Below, in pieces: positions 24,718 through 36,180 of a stretch of 42,179 nt of DNA. Source of the DNA: Pseudoglutamicibacter cumminsii (GTDB lineage Bacteria; Actinomycetota; Actinomycetes; Actinomycetales; Micrococcaceae). The translations under genes and the position numbers were made by a program. The notes below the pieces were generated by a model. The model was not told the origin of the DNA, made no database searches, and worked only from the letters and a program-made list of their open reading frames with translations. The DNA lies in assembly GCF_003143995.1 (NCBI RefSeq), contig NZ_QFWG01000015.1:1-42179 (forward strand), in the 5' to 3' direction. How positions within the stretch are numbered: the first letter of the stretch is position 1; every line of letters starts with the position of its first letter.

Positions 24718-25671
24718 CACGAGCTTGCCGGTCGTCGAACCGCTTTCAAGGTCCGCGTGGGCCTTGCCGGCGTCGGCGAGGTCGTAGGTTCCGCCGATGC
24801 TGACGTCGAGCTTTCCGTCAGCAAGCATCCCGAACACATCGTTGGCGCGCCATTGAACTTCTTCAGCCGTGAGGGTGTAGTGGGCCAGCGTCGGGCGGCA
24901 CACACTAATCGAGCCTTGGGAGTTCAAACGTTGCAGGTCGAACGGCGGGACTTGCCCGGACGCGCCGCCGAAGAGCACGAGCATCCCGCGGATCCGCAGG
25001 CTTGCCAGCGAGTTGTCGAAGGTATCTTTACCGACCCCGTCGTAGGCGACATCCACGCCGCGTCCATCCGTGATCTCAAGCACCTTCTCGGGCACCTCGT
25101 CGTATTTGAGCACGTAGTCCGCGCCTTTAGCTTTGGCAATCGCGGCCTTCTCATCGCTCGAGGTCGTCGTGATGACGGTTGCGCCCTTGGCCTTGAGCAT
25201 CTGGGTCATGAGCCCGCCCACGCCGCCCGCGCCAGCGGTAGTGAGAACCACATCGCCGGCCTGCACATCGTAGGTCGAGTTGATGAGGTAGTGGCTCGTG
25301 AAACCCTGCAGTGGCAGGGCCGCGGCCGTAGTGAGGTCGATGCCGTCCGGGATGCGCGCGAGCTTGCTCTCTTCAACGAGCATGTATTCGGAGTAAGAAC
25401 CACGCCCGCCCGCAGTGGCAACGAGGTCGCCAACAGAGAAGTTCGTGACCTCGGAGCCCACCGCCGTCACGGTGCCAGCGCCCTCGCTGCCTGGGGTGAA
25501 AGGCAAGTCCACACGATAGACGCCGCTGCGCTGATACGTCTCGATGAAGTTCACGCCAGCGGCAGCGACCTTGACGAGAACCTCGTTGGCGGCCGGCTCG
25601 GGAACCTCAACATCAGTGAGGGTGAGGACTTCAGGGCCTCCGGTCTGGGTCATCTGGATTGCGCGGGCCAT
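24706..25671 (-). CDS. NADPH:quinone oxidoreductase, zinc-independent MDR family
   Basis: Medium-chain dehydrogenase/reductase of the quinone-oxidoreductase (Qor) type, 321 aa. The N-terminal GroES-like domain contains GVNFIETYQRSGVY and LPFTPGSEGAGTV, the Qor-type signature without zinc ligands. The Rossmann dinucleotide loop is AGAGGVGGLMTQMLKAKGA near 150. The ATG at 25671 has AAAGGAG correctly spaced upstream; the frame stays open another 36 codons but without conservation. The likely reaction is NADPH-dependent reduction of quinones or enones. It is convergent with pheT and divergent from argC. Confidence 0.9.
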   Translation of the reverse strand: MARAIQMTQTGGPEVLTLTDVEVPEPAANEVLVKVAAAGVNFIETYQRSGVYRVDLPFTPGSEGAGTVTAVGSEVTNFSVGDLVATAGGRGSYSEYMLVEESKLARIPDGIDLTTAAALPLQGFTSHYLINSTYDVQAGDVVLTTAGAGGVGGLMTQMLKAKGATVITTTSSDEKAAIAKAKGADYVLKYDEVPEKVLEITDGRGVDVAYDGVGKDTFDNSLASLRIRGMLVLFGGASGQVPPFDLQRLNSQGSISVCRPTLAHYTLTAEEVQWRANDVFGMLADGKLDVSIGGTYDLADAGKAHADLESGSTTGKLVLTV

Positions 25672-25796
25672 GCGTGGACTCCTTTGCATATTTTTCGACA
25701 CGTTCGTGCTTTCTGGGGCGTCTGCCCTGAGGCATCGGCTCGGGCTCACTGTATATAGCTGGCAAGGCGCGCTCATCATTCCCGCCGCGTCATGAT

Positions 25797-26872
<1,076 letters not shown>

Positions 26873-26873
<1 letters not shown>

Positions 26874-28096
26874 TGAGCGAAAAAGTCAGTATCGAACCGC
26901 TTCCGGCGTACACGTCGGCCGAGGAGGCGCGGGCGCTCGCGGGTGTTACGGCGGCGAAAGGTTTCCGTGCGGCTGGCGTGACGGCTGGCCTGAAGCCTTC
27001 GGGTAAGCCGGATGTCGCGTTGGTCGTCAACGACGGCCCGCACGATGTGGCAGCGGGCGTGTTCACGACGAACCGCGTGTGTGCCGCCCCGGTGCGTGTT
27101 TCTCGTGCCGCGCTTGAGCGTAACCGTTCCGCTCGCGCGATGATTCTCAACTCGGGTGGTGCGAACGCGTGCACGGGCCAGCAGGGCCTTGCGGACGCGT
27201 TGGCGACCCGCCAGCACGTGTCTGACCTGTTGGGCTGCGAGCCTGACGAGGTTCAGGTGGCATCGACCGGCATGATCGGTGTTTTGCTCCCGATGGACAC
27301 GCTGCTTGCCGGCACGGACGATGCGTTTGCGAAGCTGTCGGCGGATGGCGGCGCTGACGCGGCTCAGGCGATCATGACCACGGATACTGTCGCGAAGCAG
27401 GCCCAGGTGACCGCCGATGCGGGCTACACGATCGGTGGCATGGCTAAGGGCGCGGGGATGTTGGCGCCGGGTCTCGCGACGATGCTGGTCTGCATCACAA
27501 CTGATGCCGTGATCGCGCAGGAACGGCTGGAAACGGCGCTGCAGCAGGCTGTCGAAGTGTCCTTCAACCGGGCTGACTCGGATGGCTGCATGTCCACGAA
27601 TGACACCGTACTGCTCATGAGCTCGGGTGCCTCCGGCGTCGAGGCAGACGACGAGTTCGAGCAGCTGCTCGCACCGCTGTGCGTTGACTTGGCTCGACAG
27701 TTGCTGAGCGACGCCGAAGGCGCAAGCCATGACATCGCCGTCACGACCATCAACGCCGCATCCGAAGCCGATGCGCTCGAGGTCTCACGCGCGGTGGCTC
27801 GCTCGAACCTGTTCAAGACCGCGATCTTCGGTAACGACCCGAACTGGGGCCGCGTGGTGTCCGAAGTCGGAACCACGCAAGCCGCCTTCGAACCAGAGAA
27901 CCTGAGTGTCGCGATGAACGGCGTGTGGGTTGCCCGCAACGGCGGGGTAGGGGATTCGCGAGACCTCGTCGACCTATCAGCGCAACGCGACGTGCACGTC
28001 GAAATCGACCTGAAAGCCGGTAACGCATCGGCGACGATCTGGACCAACGACCTGACCCACGACTACGTCGAGGAAAACTCGGCCTACTCGACCTGA
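26873..28096 (+). CDS. argJ: bifunctional glutamate N-acetyltransferase / ornithine acetyltransferase ArgJ
   Basis: Recycles the acetyl group from N-acetylornithine to glutamate in the cyclic arginine pathway and often also uses acetyl-CoA. The precursor self-cleaves into two chains at the Ala-Thr bond in KGAGMLAPGLATMLV; the nucleophile is T203. Other family blocks are AGVFTTNRVCAAPV, SGGANACTG, ASTGMIG and NDPNWGRVVSEVG. Length is 407 aa. The ATG overlaps the argC stop (TAATG). It ends in an 18-bp duplication over its stop. Confidence 0.96.
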
Positions 28097-28124
28097 GCCG
28101 TCAGCGTCGCCTGAGCCGTCCGCC
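28088..28124 (+). repeat. 18-bp tandem duplication over the argJ stop codon
   Basis: TCGACCTGAGCCGTCAGCG (28088-28106) is followed by TCGCCTGAGCCGTCCGCC (28107-28124). CCTGAGCCGTC is identical in both copies at an 18-bp offset, and the first TGA is the stop codon. Confidence 0.8.
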
Positions 28125-28182
28125 GCGCCGACGTCATGGCCGCCGGCTACCGCATTCTCAACCACATCACTAAGGAAACGTT

Positions 28183-29172
28183 GTGAGCACCTCACACTCC
28201 AGCCCACAAGACCCAGCACCACAGACATCGTCGATCAAGACGCCGATCAATCAGCGTTCCCAGGCGGAACGGCTCGCGCTCGCCGCGCGCAAGGCCGAGG
28301 CTCTGGTCGAGGCGTTGCCGTGGATTCAGCGCTTCGCGGGCACGCGCATGGTCATCAAGTACGGCGGCAACGCGATGATCAACGACGAGTTGCGGGAAGC
28401 GTTCGCCCAGGACATCGTGTTCCTTCACCACATGGGTGTGCACCCGGTGGTTGTGCACGGCGGCGGGCCGCAGATCAACGCGATGCTCGACCGCCTAGGT
28501 GTCGAGTCTGAATTCCGTGGCGGCCTGCGGGTCACGACCTCGGAGACCATGGACATCGTCCGCATGGTTTTGACGGGACAGGTGGGCCGCGAGCTCGTGG
28601 GCTTGATCAACTCGCACGGCCGCTATGCGGTGGGGCTTTCGGGTGAGGACGGCCAGCTTTTGCGTGCGAGCCGCCGCGGCACCGTGGTCGATGGCGAAGA
28701 GGTTGACCTAGGCCTCGTGGGTGAGGTTACGGGCGTTGACCCGAGCGCGGTCGAGGACCTGATCGATGCGGGTCGCATCCCAGTGATTTCGACCGTCGCC
28801 CCCGAGATCGATGAGTGGGGCCAGCCTACGGGCGAGGTCCTCAACGTCAACGCCGACACCGCGGCCGCCGCGCTCGCGGGCGCGTTGGGTGCGTCGAAGC
28901 TCGTGATCCTCACGGACGTCGAGGGCCTGTACGCGAATTGGCCTGACAAGGATTCGCTGATCTCCTCGCTCACGGTCAGTGAACTCACGGAGCTTTTGCC
29001 ATCGCTCGAGTCGGGCATGATCCCGAAGATGGCGGCGTGCTTGGCGGCGCTTGAGGCCGGTGTGTCTCGCGCCCACATCGTGGATGGGCGTAAGCCGCAC
29101 AGCATGATGTTGGAGATTTTCACGTCCGCTGGCGTTGGTACGCAGGTGGTTCCTGATGGGGAGGATGAGTGA
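28183..29172 (+). CDS. argB: acetylglutamate kinase ArgB
   Basis: Phosphorylates N-acetylglutamate, the usual arginine-inhibited control step of this pathway. Amino-acid kinase motifs are [12 protein letters not shown] (phosphate loop), [14 protein letters not shown] (acetylglutamate site), [34 protein letters not shown] and [14 protein letters not shown]. The 50-residue N-terminus before the kinase fold fits the extended helix found in arginine-sensitive hexameric enzymes. The GTG at 28183 follows AAGGAAACG; it lies 86 bases after argJ, and argD follows after 3 bases. Confidence 0.96.
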   Translation: MSTSHSSPQDPAPQTSSIKTPINQRSQAERLALAARKAEALVEALPWIQRFAGTRMVIKYGGNAMINDELREAFAQDIVFLHHMGVHPVVVHGGGPQINAMLDRLGVESEFRGGLRVTTSETMDIVRMVLTGQVGRELVGLINSHGRYAVGLSGEDGQLLRASRRGTVVDGEEVDLGLVGEVTGVDPSAVEDLIDAGRIPVISTVAPEIDEWGQPTGEVLNVNADTAAAALAGALGASKLVILTDVEGLYANWPDKDSLISSLTVSELTELLPSLESGMIPKMAACLAALEAGVSRAHIVDGRKPHSMMLEIFTSAGVGTQVVPDGEDE

Positions 29173-29175
29173 GTC

Positions 29176-30510
29176 ATGTCTGTTGATGATTACGATGCGG
29201 TAGCTCAGTCTGCGTTGGCGCTAGCCCAGCAGGGGCGCGGGGGATCGGCCGCTGAGGATGCGTCGAATGAGAGCCTGTTGGGGCGGTATAAGCACAGCCT
29301 CATGGGTGTTTTCGGTACGCCGCAGCGTCCGTTGGTGCGGGGTAAGGGCTCGTACGTGTGGGATGCGGATGGCAAGCAGTATCTGGATCTGCTCGCGGGC
29401 ATCGCGGTGAATGCTTTGGGTCATGCGCATCCGGCCATCGTGGGGGCTGTGACTGAGCAGATCTCGACCTTGGGTCATGTTTCGAACTTCTTTACCTCGC
29501 CCGCACAGGTCGGGCTTGCTGAGAAGATCCTTGAGCTTACGGACGCTCCGGAGGGTTCAGCCGTGTTCTTCACGAACTCGGGTACTGAGTCCAATGAGGC
29601 CGCGTTGAAGCTGGCCCGCCGCAACGCCGGCACCGAAGATAAGCCGCGCACCCGCATCGTTGCTTTGAAGCAGGGCTTCCATGGCCGCACGATGGGCGCG
29701 TTGTCGATGACGTGGAAGCCGGGTTACCGTGCGCCGTTCGAGCCGTTGGTTCCTGGAGTTGAGTGGATCGAGCCGGGCGATGTGGACGCGCTCAAAGCCG
29801 CTGTGGATGACACGGTTCAGGCGGTCATCGTTGAGCCTATTCAGGGCGAGGCCGGCGTGCGTGAGCTTCCGGAGGGCTATCTTGAGGCGGTTCGTGATGT
29901 AACGCGTGAGCATGGCGCGCTCATGATCGTCGATGAGGTCCAGACCGGTATCGCTCGCACGGGTGAGTGGTTCGCGTCGCTCGGCCGGGTCACCCCGGAC
30001 GCGATGACGCTGGCTAAGGGCCTGGGCGGCGGGATGCCGCTGGGTGCCTTGGTCACGTTTGGCGAGGAGAACTCGAAGCGGCTCAGCGCAGGCCAGCACG
30101 GCACGACCTTTGGTGGTAACCCGGTTGCGACGGCCGCAGGTCTCGCCGTGTTGGAGACCCTCGAAGCTGAGGGAATCGTGGAGCACGTCAAAGAGACCGG
30201 TGAGTGGCTTGCCGGGCAACTCGCCAAGTTGCCTGAGGTCGAGTCGGTTCACGGCAAGGGGCTTCTGTTGGGCGTCGAAGTGGGCGAGGGCATCGCGCCT
30301 CACATGGTCCGCATCGCGCTCGAATCCGGTTTCATCATCAATGCAACGGGCCCATCGACGGTTCGTTTGGCTCCGCCGCTCAACATCACCCGCGACGAGC
30401 TGGGGACATTCCTCGCCTCGTTCGCAAGCATCCACGCCGAGGCCGTGAAGGCGCTAGAAACCGAGCACACGGCTAACAAGAACACGCAGAAAGAGGGCAC
30501 GAAAGCATGA
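29176..30510 (+). CDS. argD: acetylornithine aminotransferase ArgD
   Basis: PLP-dependent class III aminotransferase converting N-acetylglutamate semialdehyde to N-acetylornithine. Blocks: YLDLLAGIAVNALGHAHP, FFTNSGTESNEAALKLAR (cofactor phosphate), GFHGRTMGALSMTWKPGYR, IVDEVQTGIARTGEWFA, and the Schiff-base lysine K281 in TLAKGLGGGMPLGAL. At 444 aa it is slightly long because of a variable N-terminal 35 residues and a Lys/Thr-rich tail. It overlaps argF by four bases. Confidence 0.96.
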   Translation: MSVDDYDAVAQSALALAQQGRGGSAAEDASNESLLGRYKHSLMGVFGTPQRPLVRGKGSYVWDADGKQYLDLLAGIAVNALGHAHPAIVGAVTEQISTLGHVSNFFTSPAQVGLAEKILELTDAPEGSAVFFTNSGTESNEAALKLARRNAGTEDKPRTRIVALKQGFHGRTMGALSMTWKPGYRAPFEPLVPGVEWIEPGDVDALKAAVDDTVQAVIVEPIQGEAGVRELPEGYLEAVRDVTREHGALMIVDEVQTGIARTGEWFASLGRVTPDAMTLAKGLGGGMPLGALVTFGEENSKRLSAGQHGTTFGGNPVATAAGLAVLETLEAEGIVEHVKETGEWLAGQLAKLPEVESVHGKGLLLGVEVGEGIAPHMVRIALESGFIINATGPSTVRLAPPLNITRDELGTFLASFASIHAEAVKALETEHTANKNTQKEGTKA

Positions 30511-31478
30511 GCTCTGTACGCCACTTCCTGAAGGACACAGACCTGAGCCCTGACGAGCAGCGCCGGGTTCTGGACATGGCGGTGCAGCTGAAGGCCGAGC
30601 GTTGGTCGCGCTCGCCGCTGGCTGGCCCGCAGACTGTTGCCGTGATTTTCGATAAGACCTCAACCCGCACGCGGCTTTCGTTCGCGACCGGCGTCGCTGA
30701 TTTGGGTGGGCATGCTCTCATCATCAATCCGGGCGAGGCACAGATGGGGCATAAGGAGACCATCGAGGATTCCGCGAAGGTTTTCTCCCGGATGGTTGCC
30801 GCGGTTGTGTGGCGCACCTTCGCTCACGCTGACATTGAAGAGTTCGCGGCTCACTCGACCATCCCCGTCGTGAACTCGCTGACGGACGACTACCACCCGT
30901 GCCAGATCCTCGCCGACTTGCTGACGATCCGCGAGCACAAGGGCAAAACCGAGGGCTTGAGCATCGCGTACCTGGGGGACGCCGCGAACAACATGGCGAA
31001 CTCCTACCTCTTGGGTTGCGTTAACGCCGGAATGCACGTGCGGATCGCCGGCCCTGAAGGCTATCTTCCAGCCGAGGATGTTGTTGCTGAGGCCCAGGCG
31101 CTCGCTGCGGAGACTGGCGGCAGCGTGCTGGTAACGACTGACCCTGTAGAGGCCCTGAAAGACGCCGATGTGGTGGCTACGGACACCTGGATTTCGATGG
31201 GTCAGGAAGACGAGAAGGAACAGCGGCTCAAGCTGTTCACGGATTACACCGTCGATGACGCCGCGATGGGCCACGCCGCAGATGACGCGATCGTGCTGCA
31301 CTGTTTGCCGGCCTACCGCGGTTTTGAGATTTCGGAGTCGGTCATCGACGGCCCGCAGTCGGTTGTGTTCGATGAGGCAGAGAACCGCCTGCACGCTCAG
31401 AAGGCTTTGTTGACGTTCTTGCTGGATGAATCCGGACTGTCGGCGGATGCCCCGAACGGCAAGGAGGATGCTCGATGA
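30507..31478 (+). CDS. argF: ornithine carbamoyltransferase ArgF
   Basis: Makes citrulline from ornithine and carbamoyl phosphate. The carbamoyl-phosphate loop STRTR is at residues 52-56, HPCQILADLLT holds the HPxQ motif, and the ornithine-side HCLP is at 265-268. DTWISMG is the anabolic-type SMG loop region. Length is 323 aa. Four-base overlaps on both sides (with argD and argR) indicate tight translational coupling. Confidence 0.97.
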   Translation: MSSVRHFLKDTDLSPDEQRRVLDMAVQLKAERWSRSPLAGPQTVAVIFDKTSTRTRLSFATGVADLGGHALIINPGEAQMGHKETIEDSAKVFSRMVAAVVWRTFAHADIEEFAAHSTIPVVNSLTDDYHPCQILADLLTIREHKGKTEGLSIAYLGDAANNMANSYLLGCVNAGMHVRIAGPEGYLPAEDVVAEAQALAAETGGSVLVTTDPVEALKDADVVATDTWISMGQEDEKEQRLKLFTDYTVDDAAMGHAADDAIVLHCLPAYRGFEISESVIDGPQSVVFDEAENRLHAQKALLTFLLDESGLSADAPNGKEDAR

Positions 31479-32038
31479 GCGAGTCGGTTCATACGGCAAT
31501 AGCTGGAGCCAAAGCTCCCACTCAGCTGACGACCAAGACCGCACGCCAAGCCCGCATCCGCGAGATCCTGAGCTCCGCGGCCGTGGGCTCCCAGGCTGAG
31601 CTGGTCCTTATCTTGGCTGACGAGGGCCTTCACGTTTCGCAGGGCACGCTTTCGCGCGACCTGCTGGACGTTGGCGCTGTGCGTGTGCGTGGCGCGAACG
31701 GCTCGGGCTATGTGTACCGTCTGTTGGCCGATGGCGAGGACCCAGCCGCTTTGACGCGTCCGCACGCAAGCCCCAAGAGTGAACCGGAGGCGTGGAGCGG
31801 CAAGCTCGCCCAGTTGTGCACGCAGCTTTTGGTTTCGGCTGATTCGAGCGCGAACATGGCGGTTCTGCATACCCCGCCGGGGGCCGCGAACTTCTTGGCT
31901 CAGGCGATCGACCGCGCCGGTATCCCGCTGATTCTGGGTACGGTAGCCGGCGACGACACGGTGCTGGTCATCACGCGGGATCCGCAAGGCGGGGACGATG
32001 TGGCCCGCCGCTTCCTGGATCTCGCGGGCGCTATCTAG
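31475..32038 (+). CDS. argR: arginine repressor ArgR
   Basis: Arginine-dependent hexameric repressor of the arginine genes. The N-terminal winged helix spans about 22-90, with ARIREILSS and the recognition segment VSQGTLSRDLLDVGAVRVRG. The C-terminal oligomerisation and arginine-binding domain contains LAQAIDRAGIPLILGTVAGD then DTVLVI; the GTVAGDDT loop is the ligand site. At 187 aa it carries about 20 extra residues at the N-terminus and a Pro/Ser linker. It overlaps argF by four bases. Its likely target is the ARG-box-like site before argC. Confidence 0.95.
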   Translation: MSESVHTAIAGAKAPTQLTTKTARQARIREILSSAAVGSQAELVLILADEGLHVSQGTLSRDLLDVGAVRVRGANGSGYVYRLLADGEDPAALTRPHASPKSEPEAWSGKLAQLCTQLLVSADSSANMAVLHTPPGAANFLAQAIDRAGIPLILGTVAGDDTVLVITRDPQGGDDVARRFLDLAGAI

Positions 32039-32059
32039 CCTCAGCTATCAGCAGCTGCG

Positions 32060-32082
32060 GGTCAGAGGAAACAGGTCAGAGG
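32060..32082 (+). repeat. Short direct repeat downstream of argR
   Basis: GGTCAGAGG occurs at 32060-32068 and 32074-32082, a 14-bp period. GCTATC is also repeated 14 bp apart around the argR stop. This is a weaker example of the 3'-end duplications seen elsewhere. Confidence 0.5.
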
Positions 32083-32108
32083 CAGGCACGGGCCCGCCGT
32101 GCCTGCCT
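32080..32108. terminator. Bidirectional hairpin between argR and the ankyrin gene
   Basis: A perfect 12-bp stem (AGGCAGGCACGG with CCGTGCCTGCCT) has a 5-base loop and lies between convergent genes. Confidence 0.8.
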
Positions 32109-32118
32109 GCCCAAGGCT

Positions 32119-32688
32119 CTACTTGCCTTCCAACAGCGTCAACAGTGCCGCCTGCCCGAAGGTTTTCGCCGCGTCGATCGCGTTAGGGGTTCCCGCATCG
32201 GGCTGTGCGCCACGCTCCAGCAGGCCGCGTACAAGCGGTTCATCCCCGCGGAAAACAGCGCAGGTCAGGGCCGACTGATTCGACTGGTTGAGGTAGTTGA
32301 CGTCGGCGCCGGCTTCGTCGATGAGTGCGAGTGCGAGCTCACCCTGGCCGGAGTAGGCCGCGAGGATCAGGAACGTGTCGCCGCGGCTGTTCTGGATCTC
32401 GGCGGGAACGCCTTGCTTGACGTATTCGACGAGCAACCGATCGCCTTCGCGCGCCATGTCGAAGAGCTTGTTGAGGAACTCGACCTGCTCGTCGCTCAGT
32501 TCCGGCCCGTTGCCGCCAACCTGGCTTGGCGCCGCGATCGCGGCTTCGAAATCGATTCCGGAGGGGCGGCGCGGATCCGCCGGGTGCAACGGCTGTGCTC
32601 CACCTGGCCGCGTTCCACCTGGCTGTGCGCTGTCTGGTTGTGCGGCATCTGGTTGTTCATCGTGTGTCGAATTGTGTGTCCCACTCAT
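32119..32688 (-). CDS. ankyrin-repeat protein
   Basis: A 189-aa cytoplasmic protein. The first 65 residues are Gln/Pro/Ala-rich with AQP and GGxxP repeats. From about residue 75, helical ankyrin units follow: FLNKLFDMAREGDRLLVEYV, NSRGDTFLILAAYSGQGELA, NYLNQSNQSALTCAVFRGDE and AIDAAKTFGQAALLTLL. The ATG at 32688 is preferred because a TACGAT -10-like box (32701-32696) would give a leaderless mRNA; an ATG at 32697 is possible. Ankyrin units mediate protein binding; no partner is evident. It sits between argR and argH on the opposite strand, interrupting the arginine cluster. Confidence 0.85.
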   Translation of the reverse strand: MSGTHNSTHDEQPDAAQPDSAQPGGTRPGGAQPLHPADPRRPSGIDFEAAIAAPSQVGGNGPELSDEQVEFLNKLFDMAREGDRLLVEYVKQGVPAEIQNSRGDTFLILAAYSGQGELALALIDEAGADVNYLNQSNQSALTCAVFRGDEPLVRGLLERGAQPDAGTPNAIDAAKTFGQAALLTLLEGK

Positions 32689-32742
32689 AGGAAACATCGT
32701 AACTAAGCAGGGCTTGCGGCCGCTTCTTGTAGCGGTCACAGA

Positions 32743-32748
32743 TAGAAT
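32743..32748 (+). promoter_or_regulatory. -10 box upstream of argH
   Basis: TAGAAT lies 48 bases before the argH ATG, in the divergent spacer shared with the ankyrin gene. It indicates that argH has its own promoter. Confidence 0.5.
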
Positions 32749-32793
32749 GGACGCTGGTGCTTTGCGCCCGAATCTCGGCCTTTCAAGGAGTAG

Positions 32794-34266
<1,473 letters not shown>

Positions 34267-34269
<3 letters not shown>

Positions 34270-34332
34270 TTTTTACAGGGCAACTAGGTTTCACAGCGCT
34301 ACTAGGTTTACAGCGCGGCTAAGTTTTAAGGA
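34267..34332 (+). repeat. Tandem array beginning at the argH stop codon
   Basis: The units are TAGTTTTTACAGGGCAAC (34267-34284), TAGGTTTCACAGCGCTAC (34285-34302), TAGGTTTACAGCGCGGC (34303-34319) and the partial TAAGTTTTAAGGA. Unit 1 starts with the argH stop, and every unit starts with a stop trinucleotide. The last one merges into the apt ribosome-binding site. Confidence 0.85.
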
Positions 34333-34341
34333 GAACACCCG

Positions 34342-34947
34342 TTGATCTCGAAGGATGCTGTTATGAATCAGCCTGTCCAGATGCGTCAGGGTAAGCATGC
34401 CGCAGATGCGGTGGGGGAGCCTGAGGAATCTATTGAGCAGATGTTGGATCGTCTGTGCGCGATCATTCCTGATCACCCGGAACCGGGCATCACGTTCCGT
34501 GATTTGACGCCGGTTTTCGCTGATGCTGAGGGTCTGCATCGTGTTGTGAATTCTTTGGCGGAGCCGTTCGCTGGCGAGTTCGATGCTGTTGCTGGCTTGG
34601 AAGCACGCGGCTTTTTGTTGGCTTCTGCGGTTGCGTATGCGGCCGGTGTTGGGCTGATGACGGTGCGTAAGGGCGGCAAGTTGCCGCGTGAAGTGTATTC
34701 GCGTGAGTATCAGCTTGAGTACGGTACCGCGACGCTCGAGGTTCACCGTGATGCGTTGCCTAAGGGTGGCCGCGTCTTGTTGGTTGACGATGTGCTGGCT
34801 ACGGGAGGTACGGCCGCTGCGGCTGCGTCGCTGGTTGAACAGGTCGGTGGAACTGTTGCGGGCATTGCGGTGGTTCTGGAGCTGGATGGCTTAGGCGGCC
34901 GCGAGAAGCTCGACCCGTGGAAGGTTCATGCGTTGCAGCGCGTGTGA
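34342..34947 (+). CDS. apt: adenine phosphoribosyltransferase
   Basis: Salvages adenine to AMP with PRPP. The PRPP-binding motif VLLVDDVLATGGTAAA is near residues 145-160. Other Apt blocks are IPDHPEPGITFRDLTPVF, GLEARGFLLASAVAYAAG, and KGGKLPREVYSREYQLEYGT on the flexible loop. A TTG start at 34342 is likely because AAGGAGAACACCCG lies before it. The ATG at 34363 has no ribosome-binding site but would lose no conserved residue. At 201 aa it has about 25 variable N-terminal residues. Confidence 0.94.
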   Translation: MISKDAVMNQPVQMRQGKHAADAVGEPEESIEQMLDRLCAIIPDHPEPGITFRDLTPVFADAEGLHRVVNSLAEPFAGEFDAVAGLEARGFLLASAVAYAAGVGLMTVRKGGKLPREVYSREYQLEYGTATLEVHRDALPKGGRVLLVDDVLATGGTAAAAASLVEQVGGTVAGIAVVLELDGLGGREKLDPWKVHALQRV

Positions 34948-34965
34948 GCGTCGCATATAAACGTT

Positions 34966-35020
34966 GCGCATGAGGGAGCGGGTCGAACGTCTACGACGTT
35001 CGACCCGCTCCCTCATGCGG
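34966..35020. terminator. Very long bidirectional hairpin after apt
   Basis: A 25-bp perfect stem (34967-34991 with 34995-35019) closes on a three-base TAC loop. It separates apt from a convergent lipoprotein gene and is the strongest hairpin in the window. Confidence 0.9.
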
Positions 35021-35026
35021 TATCAA

Positions 35027-35061
35027 GAGCTCAGCCCTGTGTTGTTATGAGCTCAGCTCTG
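35027..35061 (-). repeat. 13-bp direct repeat just after the lipoprotein stop
   Basis: GAGCTCAGCCCTG (35027-35039) and GAGCTCAGCTCTG (35049-35061) are 22 bp apart. They lie 7 bases beyond the stop of the minus-strand lipoprotein gene. Confidence 0.65.
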
Positions 35062-35067
35062 CGACGG

Positions 35068-35979
35068 TTAGAAGTTGCTGCCGTTCTGGATGCCCGGGCT
35101 ACCCATCAGTTCGGACATGTCAACGATCTGGTCCTGGGGTGGGGCCTGGATGTTGACCTGTTCGTTGATGTTGCTGATGCGCGCGCGGCCTGTGCCATCC
35201 TGTGTCTTCTGGCCGGTGGTGGTCTGGTTGCCGACGTTGGCCTGCCCCTCGGAGACAAGGTCGCTCGCGTTACCTTCGATCGCGATGAGGGTCTTGCCGT
35301 CTGCCGCGTCAACGAAGAGCGAGGTCTCGGCTCCGTCCTTCGTTCCGCTGTACTTGAAGGCGTTCTTGCCGTTGATCTGCGCTGGCTCGCCCTGCTCGCT
35401 GAACTGCGAGAAGTCCAGGCTGTCAGTGAACTCGGTGAAGTCCTCAGGCTTCGGGGCGTTCTGGCCGCTTGCCGACATCGGCACGTTCATGAACTTGCCG
35501 CGCATACCCTCGAAACGCTGACGCATCTCAGGTGGGGCACTTCCCATTTCGGCCATCATGGAGTCGAGGATCTGGTCGTCGAACTTCATGTACATCTGGT
35601 CGCCCACGAGCATGATGTGGAAGCCGCCGTTGATCTTCTGACCCTTCTCCGCGATGTCCATCTTCATCTGCATGTCGGCAGCGAGCTCTGGCTTGACGGC
35701 TTGAGTCGAGCTGAGCTGCATCGTGCCCTTAGACGTCTTGATCTCGGCCTGCAGCTTGTACGACGTCACGTTGGCGAGCTGCTGCTCGATGTCGTTCTTG
35801 ATCTCGGAGAACGGCTTGGCCTGACCCTGCGGCTGTTGGCCGTTGCCTTGCGGCTGGGAGTTCTGGCCGTTGCTCGGGGTAGGGGACTCGCCACCGTTGC
35901 CGCCGTTACCGCAACCCGTGAGTGCCAGAGCGGAAAGGGAGAGAATCGCGATCCCTGCGCGAAGCTTAGTCGTCCTCAT
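35068..35979 (-). CDS. LppX/LprG-like lipoprotein (copy 1)
   Basis: A 303-aa exported lipoprotein with signal peptide and lipobox LALTGC; the lipidated cysteine is C23. A Gly/Asn/Gln/Pro-rich linker of about 30 residues follows, then a beta-rich domain of about 240 residues: LANVTSYKLQAEIKTSKGTM, LVGDQMYMKFDD, INGKNAFKYSGTKDGAETSL and FVDAADGKTLIAIEG. This resembles the LolA/LppX/LprG fold that binds lipids in mycobacteria; the family call rests on pattern and length, not on a search. AAGGAACC lies 15-20 bases before the ATG. It lies downstream of a second lipoprotein gene of the same type. Confidence 0.8.
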   Translation of the reverse strand: MRTTKLRAGIAILSLSALALTGCGNGGNGGESPTPSNGQNSQPQGNGQQPQGQAKPFSEIKNDIEQQLANVTSYKLQAEIKTSKGTMQLSSTQAVKPELAADMQMKMDIAEKGQKINGGFHIMLVGDQMYMKFDDQILDSMMAEMGSAPPEMRQRFEGMRGKFMNVPMSASGQNAPKPEDFTEFTDSLDFSQFSEQGEPAQINGKNAFKYSGTKDGAETSLFVDAADGKTLIAIEGNASDLVSEGQANVGNQTTTGQKTQDGTGRARISNINEQVNIQAPPQDQIVDMSELMGSPGIQNGSNF

Positions 35980-36180
35980 TCTTATCTCACGGTTCCTTTC
36001 GTTCCGTGTGATGGTTCATTCCGCGCGATGAGCCGCTGGTCGGTGAACCACCGGGATGGCCGTGTAAAAGGTCATCTGTTTACAAGTTGCTGTCAGTTTC
36101 GTATGAAAAGATTACGTCCTTGCTGAATGGAAATGAAGAATAAACGAACTGCGGCGTCAGATTACTCGGTCAGCAAAACC

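Noticed and set aside
24640-25758. 372-codon plus-strand frame opposite qor
   Set aside because: It starts inside the pheT/qor terminator hairpin and has no domain. The minus-strand Qor has clear family motifs.
35047-36126. 359-codon plus-strand frame
   Set aside because: It is antisense to the lipoprotein gene, crosses its 3' repeats and has Leu/His/Val-rich shadow composition. The minus strand has a signal peptide and lipobox.
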